A stretch of 40,386 nt of DNA from an uncultured Flavobacteriales bacterium (lineage in GTDB: Bacteria; Bacteroidota; Bacteroidia; Flavobacteriales_F; PHOS-HE28): NCBI GenBank assembly GCA_937873385.1, contig CALMYC010000176.1, positions 1 through 40,386 on the forward strand, written 5' to 3'. Shown here piece by piece: positions 32,229 through 40,386 of the stretch. A program made the translations under genes and the position numbers. Position 1 is the first letter of the stretch. Each line of letters begins with the position of its first letter. The notes below the pieces were generated by a model. That model was not told the origin of the DNA. It did not search any database and saw only the letters and a program-made list of their open reading frames with translations.

Positions 32229-33312
32229 CTACATATTCCTTCTGTACTGCCCCCCCACCTCAAACATCGCCGCCGTGAGTTGCCCCAGTGAACAATACTT
32301 CGTCGCCTCCATCAGCACCGCGAACATGTTCTCATTCTTGATCGCCGCCTGTTGCAGATCGTGGATCACTTTCTTGCCTTCTTCGGCGTAGGCCTGCTGC
32401 ACGTTCTCCACGGTGTGGATCTGCGCTTCCTTCTCCTCCTCCGTCGCGCGGATCACCTCCTTCGGCAGCACGGTGGGTGAGCCCTTCGAACTGAGGAAGG
32501 TGTTCACGCCGATGACGGGGTATTCTCCGTTGTGCTTCAGCGTTTCGTAGTAGAGGCTTTCCTCTTGGATGCGGCTGCGCTGGTACATGGTCTCCATGGC
32601 GCCGAGCACGCCGCCGCGTTCGGTGATGCGGTCGAACTCCTTCAGCACGGCGTCTTCCACCAGATCGGTGAGCTCTTCGATGATGAAGGAGCCTTGCAGC
32701 GGGTTCTCGTTCTTGGCCAGGCCCAGCTCCTTGTTGATGATGAGCTGGATGGCCATGGCGCGGCGCACGCTTTCCTCGGTGGGCGTGGTGATGGCCTCGT
32801 CGTAGGCGTTGGTGTGCAGGCTGTTGCAGTTGTCGTAGATGGCGTAGAGCGCCTGCAGCGTGGTGCGGATGTCGTTGAAGTCGATCTCCTGCGCGTGGAG
32901 GCTGCGGCCGCTGGTTTGAATGTGGTATTTGAGCATCTGGCTGCGCTCGTCGGCGCCGTAGCGGAGCTTCATGGCCTTGGCCCAGATGCGGCGCGCCACG
33001 CGGCCCATCACGGCATACTCGGGGTCCATGCCGTTGCTGAAGAAGAAGCTCAGGTTGGGCGCGAAGGCGTTGATGTCCATGCCCCGGCTGAGGTAGTACT
33101 CCACGTAGGTGAAGCCGTTGGCCAGGGTGAACGCGAGCTGCGAGATGGGGTTGGCGCCGGCCTCCGCGATGTGGTAGCCGCTGATGCTGACGCTGTAGAA
33201 GTTGCGGACCTTCTTGTCGATGAAGTATTGCTGCACGTCGCCCATCAAGCGCAGCGCGAACCTGCCTGTCCGGTAGGCAGGCTCGGTGCTGAAGATCGTT
33301 GTTCTGCGCCTG
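32229..33312 (-). pseudogene. icmF: 3' fragment of a fused isobutyryl/methylmalonyl-CoA mutase (IcmF-type)
   Basis: The open frame (ATG 33245, 338 residues) reproduces the C-terminal third of IcmF-like mutases: [55 protein letters not shown] and the terminal VGGQYRRNM. Upstream, homology goes on as STE...FALRLMGDV with seven extra codons (PAYRTGR, 33261-33281) made by a palindromic repeat. It then continues as QAQN (33301-33312) out of frame after a 2-base loss at about 33297-33300. Beyond that only repeats are found. A full IcmF of about 1100 residues also has B12-binding and GTPase domains, absent here. It is therefore a relic that cannot form the whole active site. Confidence 0.85.
33261..33281. 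repeat. 21-bp palindromic repeat inserted in the icmF relic
   Basis: CCTGCCTGTCCGGTAGGCAGG is an imperfect palindrome (CCTGCCT...AGGCAGG). It sits between the codons for E and F of the conserved [11 protein letters not shown] sequence and adds seven in-frame codons. Confidence 0.75.
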
Positions 33313-33541
33313 GTGGTTATGCCCGCCCTGAGCTTGTCGAAGGGTTGGGCGTGCCCCGGCTCAAATGCAGCCGGGTCGCGTGCTACGCTTTAGCCGGACT
33401 TGTCAGGGCCAGCGGCTGCGGCACTCCGGGGGCTCCTTCGTCGCCTCCTCGTTGCTCGCATCCGCAAGGCCCTGCCCGCGCCGGGCTGCCGCTTCGCCCG
33501 CTCACGCATAACCCAAGCGCTATCGTACAACGTTGAAAGCC
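33313..33541. other. Repeat-filled interval between the icmF relic and operon B
   Basis: No gene is seen. It contains a CCCTGAGCTTGTCGAAGGG element (33325-33343, the widespread repeat that translates as PELVEG) and the second copy of the dispersed repeat (33355-33492). The remaining bases (33493-33541) lead into the operon B promoter. Confidence 0.7.
33355..33492 (-). repeat. Dispersed repeat, copy 2
   Basis: This is the reverse complement of the element at 17901-18027, matching over nearly the full length with small indels. It lies between the broken icmF end and operon B, which suggests involvement in the rearrangement. Confidence 0.7.
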
Positions 33542-33549
33542 TACTTTTG
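33542..33549 (+). promoter_or_regulatory. Bacteroidota -7 box (TACTTTTG) abutting the operon B start codon
   Basis: TACTTTTG matches TAnnTTTG and ends five bases before the ATG at 33555, so the message should be leaderless or nearly so. Confidence 0.6.
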
Positions 33550-33554
33550 TCCCG

Positions 33555-33905
33555 ATGCGACCCCTATTCGCCCTCACCCTCGCCCTCTACGCCTTCAGCG
33601 TATTGGACCTGCACGAGTGGGCGCATGTGCCAGCCACCGTGGTGCATTGGGTGGAGCATCACAGTGATCTGGGTCACCACGACGAGGACACCGGCGAGCA
33701 CCACGGCGACGACGGCGATCACGATCCTTTCGCCGAGGATTGCCACGGCGAGTTCTGCGCGTGTAGTGGCTTGGTGGCACTTTCGGCGGTGAACGATCCC
33801 TTGCAGATCTCCCTTGCACCCATCACTACTGCTGTGGGTCCACATGTGCTGAACGTTGCACCTTGCGGTTTCTCGGGCAACGTGTGGAACCCTCCCAAGG
33901 CTTGA
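33555..33905 (+). CDS. Small His/Asp/Cys-rich exported protein (paralogue B1)
   Basis: This 116-residue protein has a hydrophobic N-terminus (PLFALTLALYAFSVLD), then HEWAHVP, VEHHSDLGHHDEDTGEHHG, and DPFAEDCHGEFCACSG with three clustered cysteines, and ends NVWNPPKA. It contains 12 histidines. It is clearly paralogous to B2 at 34236 (shared LTLALY.FS, HEW, LGHHD, DGDHDPF, CH..FCAC, SG..WNPPK) and more distantly to the protein at 3678. Placement ahead of the czcA-tolC gene implies a metal-binding accessory role in the periplasm. The WNPPK end is strongly kept and may be a docking or processing motif. A -7 box lies five bases upstream. Confidence 0.75.
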   Translation: MRPLFALTLALYAFSVLDLHEWAHVPATVVHWVEHHSDLGHHDEDTGEHHGDDGDHDPFAEDCHGEFCACSGLVALSAVNDPLQISLAPITTAVGPHVLNVAPCGFSGNVWNPPKA

Positions 33906-33910
33906 GTTAG

Positions 33911-34123
33911 TCCGCCTTTGGGTGGACACTACCGGCCCAAGCCGCAGCCCTTACCGAAGTGCTTGGCACTTTGGCTGCACCCGCAAGTGTGGAGGAGATC
34001 GCTGGGCACTTCGAAGGGAAGAGGAGCAAGAAACGGGTGGATGAGATGCAGCGGTTGTTGGAGACGTTGGGGGCTGTGGGGCGGGCTGGGCTGGTTGATG
34101 GACAATGGTCAAGTGGTGGGTGA
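33911..34123 (+). pseudogene. C-terminal remnant of a DNA methyltransferase
   Basis: The frame from 33911 (after a TAG) reads SAFGWTLPAQAAALTEVLGT, LAAPASVEEIAGHF, and EMQRLLETLGAVGRAGLVDG, then stops at 34123. The W-x-LP start, the [AV]EEIAxxFxGxR segment and the closing ETLxALGxAxxxDGxW pattern resemble the wHTH-like tail of large N6-adenine/type IIG-like DNA methyltransferases. No start codon or catalytic motif is present. It lies between the two His-rich paralogues. The assignment is from memory of the family's tail. Confidence 0.4.
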
Positions 34124-34219
34124 TCGGCCGTGCCGGAAAAGGAACGAACCGTACATCCCAATTTGTGCAAAGGCGGGACCTGTTCCGCAGCGAAGCGGGC
34201 AGGCATTCCGAGGGTAGGC

Positions 34220-34227
34220 TATCTTTG
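34220..34227 (+). promoter_or_regulatory. Bacteroidota -7 box (TATCTTTG) before paralogue B2
   Basis: TATCTTTG matches TAnnTTTG and ends eight bases before the ATG at 34236, the third case of this arrangement for this gene family in the window. Confidence 0.6.
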
Positions 34228-34235
34228 CCCCCGCG

Positions 34236-34589
34236 ATGCGCACCCTGCTCTTCACCCTCACCCTTGCTCTCTATGGCTTCAGCGCCATGGATATGCACGA
34301 GTGGGTGCGGGTACCGCAGGTGTTCGTGCACCTGTTGGAGCACCACAGTGTCTTGGGCCACCACGATGCTGAGCATAGCCAGGATGATGCGCATGACGGC
34401 GATCATGACCCCTTCGATGACGGTTGCCATGAAGTGTTCTGCGCCTGCACGGGTGCGTTGTTCCTTCCTCTGGAACAGGGTGTGATGCTGAGTGTCCGGA
34501 GCGAAGGTTTCGCGTTGGGCTCCCTCTGGATCACGCGCCAGCTTGAGGGCTTTTCAGGTTCGGCTTGGAATCCGCCGAAACAGGCATAA
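34236..34589 (+). CDS. Small His/Asp/Cys-rich exported protein (paralogue B2)
   Basis: This 117-residue protein has the same plan as B1: hydrophobic start (LLFTLTLALYGFSAMD), HEWVRVP, HLLEHHSVLGHHDAEH, DGDHDPFDDGCHEVFCACTG and terminal SGSAWNPPKQA. It has 10 histidines and three clustered cysteines. It directly precedes the czcA-tolC gene (98-bp gap) and has its own -7 box at 34220. It is probably a tandem duplicate of B1, separated from it by a methyltransferase remnant. A hairpin GGCGTT-TG-AACGCC begins at its stop codon (34590-34603). The likely function is periplasmic metal binding for the pump; this is inferred from context and composition. Confidence 0.75.
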   Translation: MRTLLFTLTLALYGFSAMDMHEWVRVPQVFVHLLEHHSVLGHHDAEHSQDDAHDGDHDPFDDGCHEVFCACTGALFLPLEQGVMLSVRSEGFALGSLWITRQLEGFSGSAWNPPKQA

Positions 34590-34603
34590 GGCGTTTGAAC
34601 GCC
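34590..34603. promoter_or_regulatory. Short perfect hairpin after paralogue B2
   Basis: GGCGTTTGAACGCC forms a 6-bp stem with a 2-base loop immediately after the TAA. A second small hairpin, GCCCC-ACA-GGGGC, lies at 34660-34672 just before czcA. They may attenuate or stabilise the message; no T run is present. Confidence 0.4.
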
Positions 34604-34687
34604 CACGCACGGTGAGGCTTTGCCCCGTGTGAACTTCTCTTTTGTTGGTCTTTGCTTTTGCCCCACAGGGGCGCTTAACGCATTCCC

Positions 34688-39010
<4,323 letters not shown>

Positions 39011-39016
39011 CCTTTC

Positions 39017-40386
39017 ATGAACATGAGATCACAGCAGATCGATCGTGCCAATGCACATCTGACCCACAGTTTGGGCCTCCTTCTTATCACACTTTTGTTC
39101 GTCGCCTGTGGTGGCGGCGCGGCCACCGAAGAAGAAGGCCACGGCCACGGAGAAGAGGAAGGGCATGGCGGTGGCAGCACCGTTACCGTAACACCGCAAC
39201 AGTTCGCCGCCATAGAAGGCAAGCTTGGCGTGGTGGAAATGAAGGACCTTACCACCGCATTGAAAGCGACCGGCTTTTTGAAAGTGCCCCCGCAGAACAT
39301 CGCCGATGTAACGGCTGCACTTGGCGGGACCGTACGCGAAGTGTTGGTACAAGAAGGCGACCATGTGAAAAAAGGGCAGGCCCTTGCCTCGATCACGGAC
39401 CAAGCCATAATCGACCTCCAACGTGACTATGTGGATACCAAGGCGCGTCTTGCTTATGCCCAAGCCGAACTGGATCGCCAGACCGCATTGGCCGGTGCCA
39501 ACGTAAGCGCGCAAAAGACCCTGCAACAAGCCACCGCCGAGCATGCCTCACTACGCGCCAGTATGAATGCCAATGCAGAACAGTTGCGCCTGATCAATAT
39601 CGACCCGGAGAAACTCAACGCCGACGGCATACGCTCCACCGGTAACATCGTGAGCCCCATCGATGGTACCGTGGCGCACATTGCCGTGAACGTGGGCAGC
39701 AAGGTGAGTGGTGATGCCACCATGTTCCGCGTGGTGAACAACAGCAAGCTGCATGTGGACCTCTTCCTGTACGAGCAGGATATCGCCAAAGTGAAGGCCG
39801 GTCAGCAGATCGACATCAGCCTCACCAACCTGCCCGGCAAGAATTACACAGCCGTGGTATTCGCCATCGGCAGTGCCTTCGAGAGCGAAACGAAGACCAT
39901 CCCCGTGCATGCCGAGATCACCGGCGACAAGGTGGGCCTCATCCACGGCATGGGGGTTACCGCACGCATCGACGTGGGCAACGCAACCACCACCGCCGTG
40001 CTCACCGAGGCCATTGTGAGCATGGAAGGCAAGGACTTCGTGTTCATAAGGACGGAAGGTGAGGAAGAGCACGGGCACGGGCATGAGGAAGAGCCCGCGC
40101 ATAAGGAAGAACCGGCGCACAAGCACACCGAAGGCGAAGCGCACGACCACGCGAAGGAGAACAAGGCCGCGCATGCCAAAGGTGAGGACCATGGCCACGA
40201 TCACGGCGAAGAGCCAGAGGGCGAACACAAGGAAGGAGATGGCCACGACCATGGCAAGGAGAAGGGCACGGGCCACACCGAAGGCGAAGGCCACGACCAC
40301 GATGCGGCAGCGGGCAGCATGACCTTCCAACGCGTCGAAGTGAAACGCGGCGCTACGGACGGCCCCTACACGGCGGTGACCTTTCT
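39017..40386 (+). CDS. czcB: CzcB-type periplasmic adaptor lipoprotein with His-rich inserts (3' partial)
   Basis: The frame is open to the window end, so the C-terminus is missing. The lipoprotein signal ends LLFVAC, followed by a short His/Glu segment (EEEGHGHGEEEGHGG). Barrel-sandwich halves are VTAALGGTVREVLVQEGDHV and STGNIVSPIDGTVAHIAV, flanking an alpha-hairpin. The beta-barrel segment is LFLYEQDIAKVKAGQQ. Between about residues 347 and 429 (40055-40303) lies an 83-residue insert made of His, Glu, Asp, Lys and Gly with 18 histidines. After it the normal fold resumes (MTFQRVEVKRGATDGPYTAV). The adaptor from operon A lacks this insert. It starts six bases after the pump stop, probably as one transcript. 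Confidence 0.92.
   Translation, partial: MNMRSQQIDRANAHLTHSLGLLLITLLFVACGGGAATEEEGHGHGEEEGHGGGSTVTVTPQQFAAIEGKLGVVEMKDLTTALKATGFLKVPPQNIADVTAALGGTVREVLVQEGDHVKKGQALASITDQAIIDLQRDYVDTKARLAYAQAELDRQTALAGANVSAQKTLQQATAEHASLRASMNANAEQLRLINIDPEKLNADGIRSTGNIVSPIDGTVAHIAVNVGSKVSGDATMFRVVNNSKLHVDLFLYEQDIAKVKAGQQIDISLTNLPGKNYTAVVFAIGSAFESETKTIPVHAEITGDKVGLIHGMGVTARIDVGNATTTAVLTEAIVSMEGKDFVFIRTEGEEEHGHGHEEEPAHKEEPAHKHTEGEAHDHAKENKAAHAKGEDHGHDHGEEPEGEHKEGDGHDHGKEKGTGHTEGEGHDHDAAAGSMTFQRVEVKRGATDGPYTAVTF

Noticed and set aside
33325-33343. CCCTGAGCTTGTCGAAGGG as a specific operator
   Set aside because: This sequence is a widespread intergenic repeat in many bacteria and is here surrounded by other repeats, so a gene-specific role is not supported.

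Overview
The window looks like a chromosomal segment of a GC-rich member of the Bacteroidota, probably Flavobacteriales-like and environmental. Four things point there. Two secreted proteins end in type IX secretion (por) sorting domains. Two heavy-metal RND pumps are fused to their outer-membrane factor, an arrangement typical of Bacteroidota. Several genes carry the Bacteroidota -7 promoter element TAnnTTTG. Shine-Dalgarno sequences are mostly absent. The lineage is inferred from these traits, not from a marker gene.

Layout. 1-3145: end of a PlsC-like acyltransferase, a BaiN/HI0933-type flavoprotein, tRNA-Lys(CTT) with a terminator, and an SRAP (YedK/HMCES) protein. 3149-3634: a tandem array of 88/90-bp units. 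3678-9735: metal-efflux operon A (small His-rich protein, CzcA-TolC fusion, CzcB lipoprotein). 9931-13840: patatin lipase, Crp/Fnr regulator, and a pirin-GNAT-pirin cluster. 13905-17725: T9SS cargo protein, CPA1 Na+/H+ antiporter, HNH endonuclease and a small coupled unknown gene. 17726-18345: non-coding, with two repeat elements. 18346-22290: a two-component system and an arsR-arsM-arsC operon. 22578-26783: Omp85-type barrel, RCC1-repeat T9SS cargo, a small beta-barrel candidate and a frameshifted conserved gene.

27064-31840 is an accessory island of lower GC. It holds a C5 methyltransferase and a BsuBI/PstI-type restriction enzyme (minus strand, TGATG overlap). Divergently oriented are a serine/threonine protein kinase and a TPR protein one base apart. 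The kinase-TPR pair beside restriction-modification genes is the best candidate for an undescribed, probably anti-phage, system.

31771-34123 is a scrapyard: a truncated antitoxin-like gene, the 3' third of an IcmF-type acyl-CoA mutase with a palindrome inserted in frame, several dispersed repeats, and the tail of a DNA methyltransferase. 33555-40386 is metal-efflux operon B: two tandem paralogues of the small His-rich protein, a second CzcA-TolC fusion and a His-rich CzcB that runs off the window.

Taken together the segment is about metal and metalloid resistance (two HME-RND systems, arsenate reduction and arsenite methylation) plus a defence island set in rearranged DNA. The most notable details are: loss of a TM4 aspartate in pump A; a probable signal-peptidase site inside both pump-OMF fusions; a recurrent family of small His/Cys proteins with likely leaderless mRNAs; and the kinase-TPR pair.
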